NCBI GenBank assembly: GCA_029747015.1
Contig: JAKOGI010000334.1
Span: 20,001-84,000 of the forward strand
Source of the DNA: Carnegiea gigantea
Taxonomy: Eukaryota; Streptophyta; Magnoliopsida; Caryophyllales; Cactaceae
Length of the DNA: 64,000 nt
Direction: 5' to 3'
The first letter of the stretch is position 1. Every line of letters starts with the position of its first letter. Below are positions 21,801 to 33,829 of the stretch, piece after piece. A model generated the notes under the pieces. It did not search any database, was not told where the DNA came from, and was given only the letters and a program-made list of their open reading frames with translations. A program made the translations under genes and the position numbers.

Positions 21801-23569
21801 CCGGCCACATTTCAAAGATGCATGATGAGCATTTAATGAATTGAAAATGAAACTAACCACCACTCCAATAGTGCAACTCTCAAACTAGGCCTTACCCTTT
21901 GAATTGATGTGCAATGCTAGTGATAAAGTTGTAGGGGAAGCGTAATATGTTATGCTTCTCGAACTCTTGACCATGCACAAAGAAATTACACCACCACTGA
22001 GAAAGAGTTGTATATTGTTGTGCTTGCTCTTGAGAATTTCGTTCTTACTTGCTTGGTGTGAAAGTTATTGTATTTTCTGATCATGCTGCTCTTAAAGCTT
22101 TGTAGCAAAAAAGTGACTCTAAACCTAGGTTGATTAGATGGGTTTCATTACTCTAAGAGTTTGACATTGAGATAGTAGACAAGCTTGGAGCACAGAATTT
22201 AGTAGCTGACTATTTGAGTAGGCTAGAGAATGGGGAAAGGGGACACTAACTTAGTGACCAATTCCCAAATAAGACTTTATATGCTGTGACTACTCGTAGT
22301 CTCCATTGGTATGCAGGCATACTCAATTACCTAGTGACCAAGGAATTCCCCACAAACCTGTCTAGAGCAAAAAAGGAGAAAATTAGAGCCCAAGCTAAGT
22401 ACTACCTAAGGGATGAGCCATAACTGTGGAAATTTTACAGTGATAAGATCATTCGACGATGTGTAGATGGAAATGAAATTCATTCCATTCTTACCTTTTG
22501 TCATTTTTTTGAGAGTGGGGGACACTTTGGTCCTAAGAGAACAGCTCACAAAGTCTTAGAATGTAGTCTTTACTGGCCTTCGATCTTCAAAGATGCTTAT
22601 GAATTCTGCAGGCAATATGAGTCTTGTCAGAAAACAGGCAATCTATCTTGGAAAAATCAAATGCCCTTCCATAGCATTTATGTTTGTGAACTTTTTGATG
22701 TGTGGGGTGCTGGTTTTATGGGACCCTTTCCCTCTTCATGTGGTTATACTTACATTCTCTTGTTTGTGGATTATGTTTCTAAATGGATTGAAGTTGTAGC
22801 TACTAGAACTAATGATGCTAAGAGTATGGTTAAAAATGTCAAATCTGTTATTCTACATAGATATGGAGTACCTAAAGCACTCATTAGTGATAGGGGGACT
22901 CATTTCTGCAACAAAACCTTAGGCGCCCTATTAGCGAAGTATCACGTCACTCATAAGGTGTCTACTGGTTATCAACCCCAAACAAATGGCCAAGCTGAGA
23001 TTTCAAATAGGGAGATTAAAAGTATTTTAGAGAAATTGGTCAACCCAGATAGAAAAGATTAGAGCCTTAGGTTAGAGGAAGCTCTTTGGGCTTACCAAAC
23101 TGCATACAAGACACCTATAGGCATGTCACCTTATCTATTAGTTTTTAGGAAGCCTTGTTGTCTACCTATTGAATTAGAGCATAAATCTTATTGGGGTGTT
23201 AAGCAATGCAACCTAGCATATGACTTGACAGGTAAGGAAAGAAAATTACAGTTGCAGGAATTAGAGGAATTGAGATTAGAGGCCTATGACAATTTTGTTA
23301 CCTATAAGGGTAAGGCCAAGGCATTCCATGATGCTGAGTTGTCTAGGCAAGAATTTTAAGTGGGTGAAAAAGTTCTGCTATTCAATTCTAAATTGAGACT
23401 CTTTCCAGGCAAGCTTAGCTCTAGATGGCTAGGACCTTTTGTGGTAACCAGTGTCCACCCTCATGGTGCTATTGAGATTCAAAGCTTATCTGCTAACAAA
23501 CTTTTCAAAGTGAATGGATATAGGTTGAAAAATTTCAGAGATGGAGACTCTGTGAATTTTATTGAATAA
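18811..23569 (+). pseudogene. Athila-type gag-pol, copy A (dead)
   Basis: Opens at ATG 18811 (MIEEEKEHMFEVSE...). The gag core (PKFHGLSGEDPYRLINEF, DRAKDWLCYHLPG) ends at a TAG at 19318-19320 and continues as SLYEYWERF. A CCHC-like knuckle (CLEGHISDAC) is near 19670-19710. The protease motif LDLGSSINVM is at about 20535. Reverse transcriptase is readable at 21468-21836 (VCIDYRKLN, then RMPFGLCNAPATFQRC) but stops before the FMDD box: compared with copy B about 401 bp are missing. The RNase H part (21890-22250) is frameshifted. Integrase (22600-23569) is the longest piece; its first catalytic Asp is Gly (GAGFMGPFP against VDFMGPFP in copy B), and a TAG lies at 23060-23062. The C-terminus (RWLGPFVVTSVHPHGAIEI) is well kept. 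The element is non-autonomous. Confidence 0.85.
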
Positions 23570-24838
23570 ATCACTTTAGAGGATCCATGAGCTTCATGAC
23601 GTCTAGACAACGACTGTAAACAAAGGCGCTGGTTAGAAGGCAACCCAACGTGTTTTAGGAAAGTTTTTAATTCGCTTTTATTAATTAGTATGCATTAGGG
23701 ACAATGTATGAATTAAGTGTGGGGGGTGCATCCTGCATTTAGTTCCTGCAGTGTTTATTCTTAAAAAAAACAAAAAAAAAACCAAAAAAAACCCCAAAAA
23801 AAAGAAAAAATTTTCTTATAAATAATGCATGATATGAGTTTATGCTAGGCCTGTTTGCTTAAAATTTTTTTATTTTCTTAGCTATTTATAGTTTATTCTT
23901 CCATGAGTGAAAACTTCTGAACATGCTAGCTGTCATTCGTAGAAGTTTAATTTGATCCTCATATATCTCTTTAATGTAATTGTCATGATTATCCATCTTA
24001 TTTGATCATGTTATATAGCCGCTTTAGAGGTAATAAAATGACCTAGTCCATTTCCTAGACTATTGAATTAGTAGAATAACTCATTAAAATTGTGACTTTT
24101 CTTGTCTAATAAAAAAAAAGAGAAAAAAAAAGTTAGATTACCAACATGGGCAGGAGTAGGTGGCTCGGCACCTTTTCTCCTTAAGTTTAGGTTTCAAGTT
24201 GAGCCTTATGTACGGAGTAACCCATAATTGGGAGAGTTATGCCCCTTTTTGGACCGATCAATGACTTGTACCAAACTAACAATCAATAAAAAAATAATAA
24301 TGAGAATAAATTGTTTGCTCCAGCACCTCTATTCGGGTAAGTGTGGGACAGGGAGTGTTTAATTTCTAAGACCCTATATGGGCCTCGAATATGTGCGCAG
24401 GTAGAGTTTGAAAAAAAAAAGAAAAAAAAAAGAGAAGAAAAAAATTACAAGGCAAGTTAGAATCAATTTCAATGAGTTATTCCTTCTAGTTCAATTATCT
24501 TTATAGTCATACCGTACTTCAATTTTTCTATCATAATTTTTAGACGTCTTGCTCGGTGTATGCATGCTTAAAAGAGATCGATGATTATTGCTCTTGTTAC
24601 TTCGTTAAGGAAATGTTGTGAGGCTGATGAAGAAACTCTTTGATGGTAGTTGGATGTTTAGTTGTTCACTTGTTGGAAGAAAAACTAATTAATTTTGAAT
24701 GAAATTGTTTTCAAAGCAAGCCAATGGTTAGTGTAAATTTCATATTTATGTATGACTTTACAAGAAAGAGGGTCATTTTTAGGTCGAGTCTCAAATTTAT
24801 TTGCACGAGGACGTCCAAAGTCTAAGTGTGAGGGAATT
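23570..24838 (+). other. 3' non-coding region of copy A
   Basis: Begins with the block GAGGCAACCCAACGT-like (GAAGGCAACCCAACG, about 23637) that follows pol in many Athila/Tat elements. Next come AAGTGTGGGGGGTGC, A-rich tracts and a purine tract before LTR 2. No env-like frame is visible: stops are dense on the plus strand. Confidence 0.6.
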
Positions 24839-27187
24839 TGTTAAGTCATAAATCATGCATTGTTTTAATAATTATTTTGATTATATTATATATATTATTT
24901 CGTGTAATTTACTTTATTTTATATATTTTTTAGGTTAAGTGTTAATAAAATAAAGAGGAGAAGAGAAGACGTTGAAGTTCAGGTTTTATTTACTGAAAGA
25001 TTTTACAACCTAATTTATCAAGTCGGTCCCCAAAAAAAAAAAATTATGAAAATAATATTTTCCTAAGGATTTATTCGGGCTTGGATTACTAATCCTAATC
25101 GAAGAGGGATTAGAAGACTTGGAAGAGAAGGATCCTAAAGAAGAAAACCCTAGTAGAATGATACTATAAAAACCTATATCTTATCCACTAAAATACACAC
25201 GCCAAAAATCCGATCAATCTCTCATGCCACCCTCAAACCCCTCATGCCTAACTCTCTCCCTGACCATCAGCCCTCTCCCCTTTAGAATCCCCTTCACGCA
25301 GTCCCCTTCATTTCACTAATCCACTCACCAAATATCCTCACCATCCTCACCATCATCAAGATCCATCATTACACCATCAACAACACAATCATCTTCATCA
25401 CCACATATCACCATCAACTTCACGTCCAAAGTAATATTGTTCTATGCTAATTTTTTCATTTTTATTTTATTTTATTTTATTTTATTATTTTGTTTAGTTT
25501 AAGGTTAAAAATGGAAGATTTGGTTAATTATTGTGATTTTATTTTTAATATGAGTGACTAATTTCCTTATACTTAGTATAATCTATTTGAAGCCCTGCTA
25601 AATTAATTATTTTGAAACAAGTTTTATATTTTATTGTCTAGTTGATTTTTATTCACGATTCTATAACAATTAGTATTTATCGTTTATGATATTTGCATTA
25701 GATTAGTTAAAATGCATGCTAATTAGTTTAATACGAATTCATATGATAGTTTAAAAGGTTTTAATATGCAAAAGTTATAGTCTTTTAGGCATTAGTATCT
25801 CTCTAATTGATCATGGATGGTTCAAACCCATCTCTTTTAATTAGATAATCGTTGTAGATCTTTATTAAATCAATTTGTTGGTAAATTGGCTACAAGGCTT
25901 TGGATTATGTTTTCTAATACTTACTATTTTAGTTTGATTAAATTCTTGCATTGGTGTTAGGATTATCAAAACTAGTACGGTTTATATTAGGGCTGGACCT
26001 AAATAAGTTATAATATAAGGAAAAACGGAAAAGATCCGTTGGTGGGTGTCTTTTACAGTCTAACTCATGGATAAATCGATTTGTGTGTCGATGATAAATA
26101 TTAATTTATATGGTGGATATAGATTATGCTGAGTATTTTTCATAAATTTCGTATCTTTGATAATTATTTGTTGCTTTTTTGTTAATTTTTCTTATTTATT
26201 GATTTTTATTCTTCAATTTGTGAGCTTTGATATAAATTTCGTTTAAGCCCTCCCCCCCAACAAGAGTAGTATTTTAGGAGTGTATTGGTAACATTAGATC
26301 AGTTAGATTTTGATTTTTCGTGTGGTTATAATTTTTAGATTTAATTTCTATTCTATTTTGCTATTTATTTACCGGTTTATTAGAAATTAGGTTAAAAATA
26401 GTTTTTTTTGTGTTTTTTCATGTTTTAGTCCGTTTTAGAGTTTATATAGTATCATATTCTGCCTCTATTTAATTTCAAAAATTTTGACAATTATTTGATA
26501 ATTTTTCAGAATTATTTCGTGAATTGGATTTGCGCAGGTTTTTAATTTAATAAATCTCAAAATTACGTTTTTAATTTTTGTTTTATGTTTTTAGGGTTTT
26601 ATTAAGTCCCAAAAATTATATCCTAAAACATGGGCAATTTTGTTATTTATTTTCGTGTTTATATTAGTGCAGTTTATTCTTTCTGTAATTTCAGATTTTA
26701 TTTTCTGTTTTATTTTTCTGGAGTTAATTTTCTCTTTTAATTTTTCTAAATTTAATTACATATAATTTTGGAGTTATAAAGTTATAAACTTGCAGAATAT
26801 TAATTTGGATTGCTTTTTGTAATTTTTGATATTAATTTTCTACTTCTTATCTTTTATTTTAATTTTCAGTCTAATATTGTGTTATTATTTCTGTTTTTAT
26901 TTTTCAGATTATTTAGATAGCTATTTACTACTTTATTTTCAGGATTAAATTTAAAATATTTAGGAGCAATATTAAGTATTTTTTCAGATTTTTACTTATT
27001 AAATTTGATTTATTTTAGTAATATAAAGAGAAGTTATAATAAATTAGAGTAGTAAGTTTAATTAGAATTAAACTAGCTTATTATCATAATCTTTCCACGT
27101 GGGATCGATCCCTACTTTTTTATGCTATAAATATTATTTATAAATCAAAGTAGTGGTTTAATTTGTAACTCTACGACAAACTTTAGA
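24839..27187 (+). repeat. LTR 2 (middle LTR) of the Athila-type array
   Basis: Begins TGTTAAGTCATAAATC just after a purine-rich tract (GTGTGAGGGAATT) and ends ACTTTAGA, where the expected terminal CA has mutated. It serves as 3' LTR of copy A and 5' LTR of copy B. By eye it differs from LTR 1 and LTR 3 by a similar amount. Confidence 0.87.
25165..25172 (+). promoter_or_regulatory. TATA box in LTR 2
   Basis: TATAAAAACC in the same position as in LTRs 1 and 3. Being the middle LTR, it could in principle drive either copy B or read-through. Confidence 0.55.
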
Positions 27188-27192
27188 AATTT

Positions 27193-27210
27193 TGGTGCCG
27201 TTGACGGGGA
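27193..27210 (+). other. Primer-binding site, copy B (tRNA-Asp type)
   Basis: TGGTGCCGTTGACGGGGA, five bases after LTR 2. Its two changes from the consensus differ from those in copy A. Confidence 0.75.
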
Positions 27211-27329
27211 AAGAAAAATAAAATCGTTAGTTTACTTCTATTTAATTTTATTACTTTTATTGTTTTATTTTAACTCTAGTATTTTATTTTTGTAGATTGT
27301 TTTTGTTTGTGAGATTAAGGAGTGGTCGT

Positions 27330-30300
27330 ATGATCGAAGAGAAAAAGGAGCATACGTTTGAGGTGTCACAAAGTGAAGTAAGTGATTCTGAATCTATAAG
27401 CTCCGAATCAGTAAGTTGTGAAGTTTTTAAAGTTGAGATGACTATTTTACGTGAACTTGTTGCACCTAACTTGATTGTACAACCCTTATCAATCACATAT
27501 CCTCTTTTAGACAAACCTTTAAAACTGAATTCTGGATTTTTGAACTTATTGCCTAAATTTTATGGATTGTCTGGTGAGGACTCATATAGATTTATTAATG
27601 AATTCATTATTACTTGTTCCACCATGCAACCTGAGGGGATTCCTGAAGACCAAATTAGACTGAAGGCATTTCCTTTTGCACTTCAGGATAGGGCTAAAGA
27701 CTGGTCGTATTATCTTCTCCCTGGATTATTTATTACTTGGACTCAAGTTCACAAAGCTTTTTTAGAAGAGTTCTTTCTTGCATCTAGGATAGGGTCGATT
27801 AGAAAAGAGATTTGTGGAATAAAACAAATGAATGGGTAGTCTTTGTATGAATATTGGGAACACTTTCATAGGTTGTGTGCTAGATGTCCTCAACACCAAA
27901 TCACTGATCAATTATTAATCCAATATTTTTATGAAGGACTTTTATCATCTGACAGGAGTATAGTGGATGATGCAAGTGGGGGGCATTAGTGAACAAAACT
28001 CGAGCTGCAGCTGGGGAGTTAATTAACAACATGGCCCAAAATACCCAACAATTTGGGACTAGGGAAAACCAATTTAGGAGAGCTAATGAAATTTCACATG
28101 GATCGTCTGTTGAGACTCAGTTGTCTCAAGTTACTAATATGCTGAACAAGTTAGTTATAGGTGGAGTTTAATCTGCTATTACTTGTAATATTTGCTGCTT
28201 AGAAGGTCATATTTCTAATGCATGTCCTAATTTGCAAGGGGGAAATGTTAATGCTATGTTCTCTAACCAAGGCAAAGGAAGTATGGCCCATACTCTAACA
28301 CTTATAACAAGGGATGGAGGGATCATCCTAACCTTAGATATGGACCTAGACCTAATCCCCCTTGCTTTGACCAACCATCTAACTAACCCTTTGCTCAAGA
28401 TAAGACTAACTTCCTTCTAAAACAGATGATAAAAAAGATGGATGAACAAAAGAAGGAAACAGACCTTAAGCTACAGAACTTAGAGATCACTGTGAAGCAG
28501 ATGCAACAAAGACGAACCGCTTCTGACACCTTAGTTAGCAATCTACAGGCTCAAGTACAACAAAGAATACCATCTCAGCCTTACCCGAACCCTAAGGATA
28601 GTGTTAATGTTATAACACTTAGGAGTGAGAAAGAGTTAAAAGAGTCTAAATGGAGTAAAGAGGTAGAGTCTGAAAAAGAAATTGAGGCTAAGGAACTCGA
28701 AAATTACCAAAAGAAGGAGTCTATCGTTGTTTCTAAACATGAACCATCAAAACCAGTTCCACCGTTTCCTAGTAGATTGAGAAATTACAATTCTAAGGTA
28801 GAAGAGTCTAACTAGGATATTCTAGATGTAGTTAGAAAGGTTGAGATTAACATTCCTCTTCTGGATGCACTTAAGCAGGTACCTCGCTGTGCTAAGTTCC
28901 TAAAGGAGTTGTGCACCTCAAAGCGCAAAATGATAGGCAATGAAAAGGTAAGTATGGGGGAGAATGTTTCTGTTGTTCTCCAAAAGAAACTCCCTACTAA
29001 ATGCAAGGATCCAGTAATGTTCTCAATTTCCTGTAAAATAGGAAACATGAAATTTGATAAGGCTATGCTTGACCTAGGTTCTTTCATTAATGTGATGTTA
29101 AGATCTCTTTTTAAATAACTAAAAATAGGAGAGTTGAAAAGAACTGGTTTGATAATTCACTTAGCTGATAGAAGCTGTGCAGACCCTGATGGTGTTATAG
29201 AAGATGTCTTAATTCAAGTAGATAAACTAGTATTTCCTGCTGATTTCTTTATTTTGGATCTGGGTGATGCTTCTAATGATGTTCCTATATTGTCAGGTAG
29301 ACCGTTCTTAAAAATAACTAGGACAAAAATAAATGTGCACACTGGAACTTTGTCTATGGAATTTGATGGAGATGTAATTAAATTTGATATTTTTGATACT
29401 ATGAAATTCCAATCTGATGAGAATCATATATGTGCACTTAATGTCATTGATGAATTGTCCCAAGATGTCCATGACTTGTCACATAAAGATGAGTTAGAAA
29501 CTATGCTGACCATGAGTTTATATGCATTTGACCATTTGCATGATGAGTTGGTGGCTATGATTGAGTGTTTCTGTCTAGTGGGTTCAATTAAGGAGTCTAA
29601 GAAAATTTGTTTGACTATTGAACGTGAAAAATTGCTACAATCACTTATCTCACGCCCTAAGTTAGATCTTAAACCTTTGCCTGAGAATTTGAAATATGTT
29701 TATTTAGGGGATGATGAGACGCTGCCTGTGATTATCTCTAGAGCACTTGAGCCTGAACAAGAAGAAAAATTGGTTAGGGTGCTTAGAGAACATAGGGAAG
29801 AATTTGGATGGACTTTAGCAGACCTCAAAGGACTTATCCCAACACTTTGTACCCATACGAACAATTTGTAGTCAGAAGCTAAGCCTAGGAGAGACCCTCA
29901 ACGGACACTTAACCCACCCATGATGGAAGTAGTACAAAAAGAGATCCTTAAGTGGTTGGATGCTGGGGTAATTTATCCTATAGCTGATTCTGATTGGGTA
30001 AGCCCTATACATGTGGTACCAAAGAAAGGGGGGACAACTGTAGTTCAGAACAAAGGGGGGGCTAGTTCCTATTCAAGTTCAGAGTGGCTGGAGAGTCTGC
30101 ATAGATTATAGAAAACTAAACAAAGCCACAAGAAGGACCACTTTCCTTTACCTTTCATGGACCAAATGTGAGAGAGGCTAGTTGGTAGGTCTCATTATTG
30201 TTTACTAAATGGGTATTCAGGTATATCCATGTCCTAATAGCCCCTGAGGATCAGGAAAAGACCACATTTACTTGCCCATTTGGCACTTGTCCATTTAGGA

Positions 30301-32554
30301 GAATGCCTTTTGGTTTATGTAATGCACTGGCCACATTTCAAAGATGCATGATGAGCATTTTTTCTAACTTTATCACCAAAGTTATAGAGGTTTTCATGGA
30401 TGATTTTACTCTTCATGGTGATTCTTTTGATGAGTGCTTGCATCATTTCACTTTAGTGCTTAGGCGATGCATTGAAACCAATTTGGTTTTGAATTTTGAA
30501 AGGTGTCATTTCATGGTTGAGCATGATGTAGTCTTAGGACATGTTATTTCTACTAAGGGATTAGAGGTAGACAAAGCAGAAGTTGAAATTATTCAGCCTT
30601 TACCTTGCCCTCAAACTGTTAGAGAAGTTAGGTCCTTTTTAGGACATGTTGAATTTTATTGTAGATTTATCAAAGACTTTTCTAAAATTGCTTCTCATTT
30701 GTGTGATCTGCTTACTAAGGATGCTTGTTTTGATTTTAATGAAGATTGTATGAAAGCATTCGATGAACTAAAGAAACTGATGACCACTCCTATAGTGCAA
30801 CCCCCAAACTAGGCCTTACCCTTTGAATTGATGTGCAATGCTAGTGATAAAGCTGTAGGGGTAGTTTTAAGTCAAAGAGTAGGAAGAGTACCCCATGTAA
30901 TATGTTATGCTTCTCGAACTCTTGACCATGTACAAAGAAATTACACCACCACTGAGAAAGAGTTGTATGCTGTTATGCTTGCTCTTGAGAAATTTCGTTC
31001 TTACTTGCTTGGTGTGAAAGTTATTGTATTTTCTGATCATGCTGCTCTTAAAGCTTTGTTGCAAAAGAATGACTCTAAACCTAGGTTGATTAGATGGGTT
31101 TTACTACTGCAAGAGTTTGACATTGAGATAGTAGACAAGCCTGGGGCACAGAATTTAGTAGCTGACTATTTAAGTAGGCTAGAGAATAGGGAAAGGGGAC
31201 ACCAACTTAGTGGCCAGTTCCTAGATGAGACTCTATATGCTGTGACTACTCGTAGTCTCCCTTGGTATGTAGACATAGTCAATTACCTAGTGACCAAGGA
31301 ATTCCCTACAAACTTGTCTAGAGCAGAGAAGGAGAAAATTAAAGCCCAAGCTAAGTACTACCTATGGGATGAGCCATACTTGTGGAACTTTTACAGTGAT
31401 CAGATCATTCGACGATGTGTAAATGGCAATGAAATTCATTCCATTCTTACTTTTTGTCATTTTTTTAAGAGTGGGAGACACTTTGGTCCAAGAGAACAGC
31501 TCACAAAGTCATAGAGTGTGGTCTTTACTGGCCTTCGATCTTCAAAGATGCTTATGAATTCTACAGGCAATGTGAGTCTTGTCAGAAAACAGGTAATCTA
31601 TCTTGGAAAAATCAAATGCCCTTACATAGCATTTATGTTTGTGAACTTTTTGATGTGTGTGGTGTTGATTTTATGGGACCCTTTCCCCCTTCATGTGGTT
31701 ATACTTACATTCTCTTGTTTGTGGATTATGTTTCTAAATAGATTGAAGTTGTGGCTACTAGAATTGATGATGTTAAAACTATGGTTAAAAATGTCAAATC
31801 TCTTATTCTACATAGATATGGAGTATCTAAAGCACTCATTAGTGATAGGGGGACACATTTCTACAACAAAACCTTAGGTACCCTGTTAGCTAAGTATCAC
31901 ATCACTCATAAGGTGTATACTAGTTATCAACCCCAAACAAATGGCTAAGCTGAGATTTCAAATAGGGAGATTAAATGTATTTTAGAGAAAGTGGTCAACC
32001 CAGATAGAAAACATTAGAGCCTTAGGTTAGAGGAAGCTCTTTGGGCTTACCGAACTGCATACAAGACACCTATAGGCGTGCCACCTTACCGATTAGTTTT
32101 CAGGAAGCCTTGTTGTCTACCTGTTGAATTAGAGCATAAATCTTATTGGACTGTTAAGCAATGTAACCTAGCGTATGACTTGGTAGGTAAGGAAAGTAAA
32201 TTGCAGTTGTAGGAATTAGAGGAATTAAGATTAGAGGCTTATGACAATTCTGTTATCTATAAGAGTAAGGCCAAGGCATTCCATGATGCTAAGTTATCTA
32301 GGAAAGAATTTCAAGTGGGTGAAAAAGTTCTGCTATTTAATTCTAAATTGAGACTCTTTCCAGGCAAGCTTAACTCTAGATGGCTAGGACCTTTTGTAGT
32401 AACCTGTGTCCACCCTCACGGTACTATTGAGATTCAAAGGTTATCCACTAACAAAATTTTCAAAGTGAATGGATATAGGTTGAAACATTTCAGAGATGGA
32501 GACTCTGTGAATTTTATTGAAGAAATCACTCTAAAGGATCCATGGGCTTCATGA
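27330..32554 (+). pseudogene. Athila-type gag-pol, copy B (dead, more complete)
   Basis: Same order as copy A: gag from ATG 27330; TAG at 27837-27839 within the gag core; a frame change near 27980; the knuckle region near 28190-28225; the protease motif (LDLGSFINVM) near 29065; and a long conserved frame 29134-29871. Reverse transcriptase is split by frameshifts (29920-30111, then 30198-30812) but keeps EVFMDDFTLHGDSF. RNase H (30828-31250) is continuous, but its first acidic residue is Asn ([10 protein letters not shown] where MCDASD is usual). Integrase keeps the first Asp (CGVDFMGPFP) and ISDRGTHF, and has stops at 31739, 31947, 32015 and 32210. The last part (32315-32554) ends ITLKDPWAS. 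It cannot make a full polyprotein. Confidence 0.85.
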
Positions 32555-33829
32555 CATCGAGCCAACGACTATAAACAAAGGCACTGGTTGGGAGGCAACC
32601 CAACATTTTTCGGGGAAGTTTCTAATTTGCTTTCAGATCTTCTTTTCTTTTATTAATTAGCATGCACTAGGGACAATGCATGAATTAAGTATGGTGGGGT
32701 GCATCCTGTATTTAGTTTCTGCAGTATTTATTCTTTAAAAAAAAATAAAAAAACAAAAAAAGCAAAAACAAAAAAAACCCAAAAAAAGAAAAAAATTTCT
32801 TATAAATAATGCATGATATGAGTTTCTGCTAGGCCTGCTTGTTTAAATATTTTTTATTTTCTTAGCTATTTATAGTTTATTCTTCTATGGGCGAAGACTT
32901 CTGAGTATGCTAGCTGTCGTTCGTAGAAGTTTGATTTGATCGTCATATATCTCTTCAATAAGTAACTGTCATGATTATCCATCTTATTTGATCATGTTAT
33001 ATAGTCGCTTCAGAGGTAATAAAATGGCCTAGTCCATTTTCTAGACTATTGAATTAGTAGAATAACTCATTAAAATTGTGACTTTTCTTGTCTTATAAAA
33101 AAAAAAGAGAAAAAAAAAGTTAGATTACCAACATGGGCAGGAGTAGGTGGCTCGGCACCTTTTCCCCTTAAGTTTAGGTCTTAAGTTGAGCCTTATGTAC
33201 GGAGTGACCCATAATTGGGAGAGTCATACCCCTTTTTGGGCCGATCAATGACTCGTACCAAACTAACAATCAATAAAAAAGTAATAATGAGAATAAATTA
33301 TTTGCTCCAGTACCTCTATTCGAGTAAGTGTGGGACAGGGAGTATTTAATTTCTAATACCCTATATAGGCCTCGAATATGTGCGCAAGTAGAGTTTGAAA
33401 AAAAAAAGAAAAATAAAAAGAAGAAGAAAAAAATTGCAAGGCAAGTTAGAAACAATTTCAATGAGTTATGCCTTCTAGTTTAATTGTCTTTATAGCCATA
33501 CCGTACTTCAATTTTTTTATCATAAAATTTTTAGACCTCTTGATCGATGTAGGCATGCTTAAAAGAGATGGATGATTATTGTTCTTGTTACTTCATTAAG
33601 GAAATATTGTGAGGCTGATGGAGAAACTCTTTGGTGGTAGTTAGATGTTTAATTGTTCACTTGTTAGAAGGAGAACTAATTAATTTTGAATAAAACTATT
33701 TTTAAAGCAAGCCAATGCTTAGTGTAAATTTGATATTTATGCATGACTTTATAAGAAAGAGGGTCATTTTTAGGTCGAGTCCCAGATTTCGTTGCACGAG
33801 GGCATCCAAAGTCTAAGTGTGGAGGAATT
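32555..33829 (+). other. 3' non-coding region of copy B
   Basis: Collinear with 23570-24838, including the GGGAGGCAACCCAAC block (about 32590), several A-tracts and a terminal purine tract. No env-like frame. Confidence 0.6.

Noticed and set aside
23570..24838. Possible env-like gene after pol in the Athila copies
   Set aside because: Neither copy has an open frame or a membrane-protein pattern here, and A-tracts and stops dominate.
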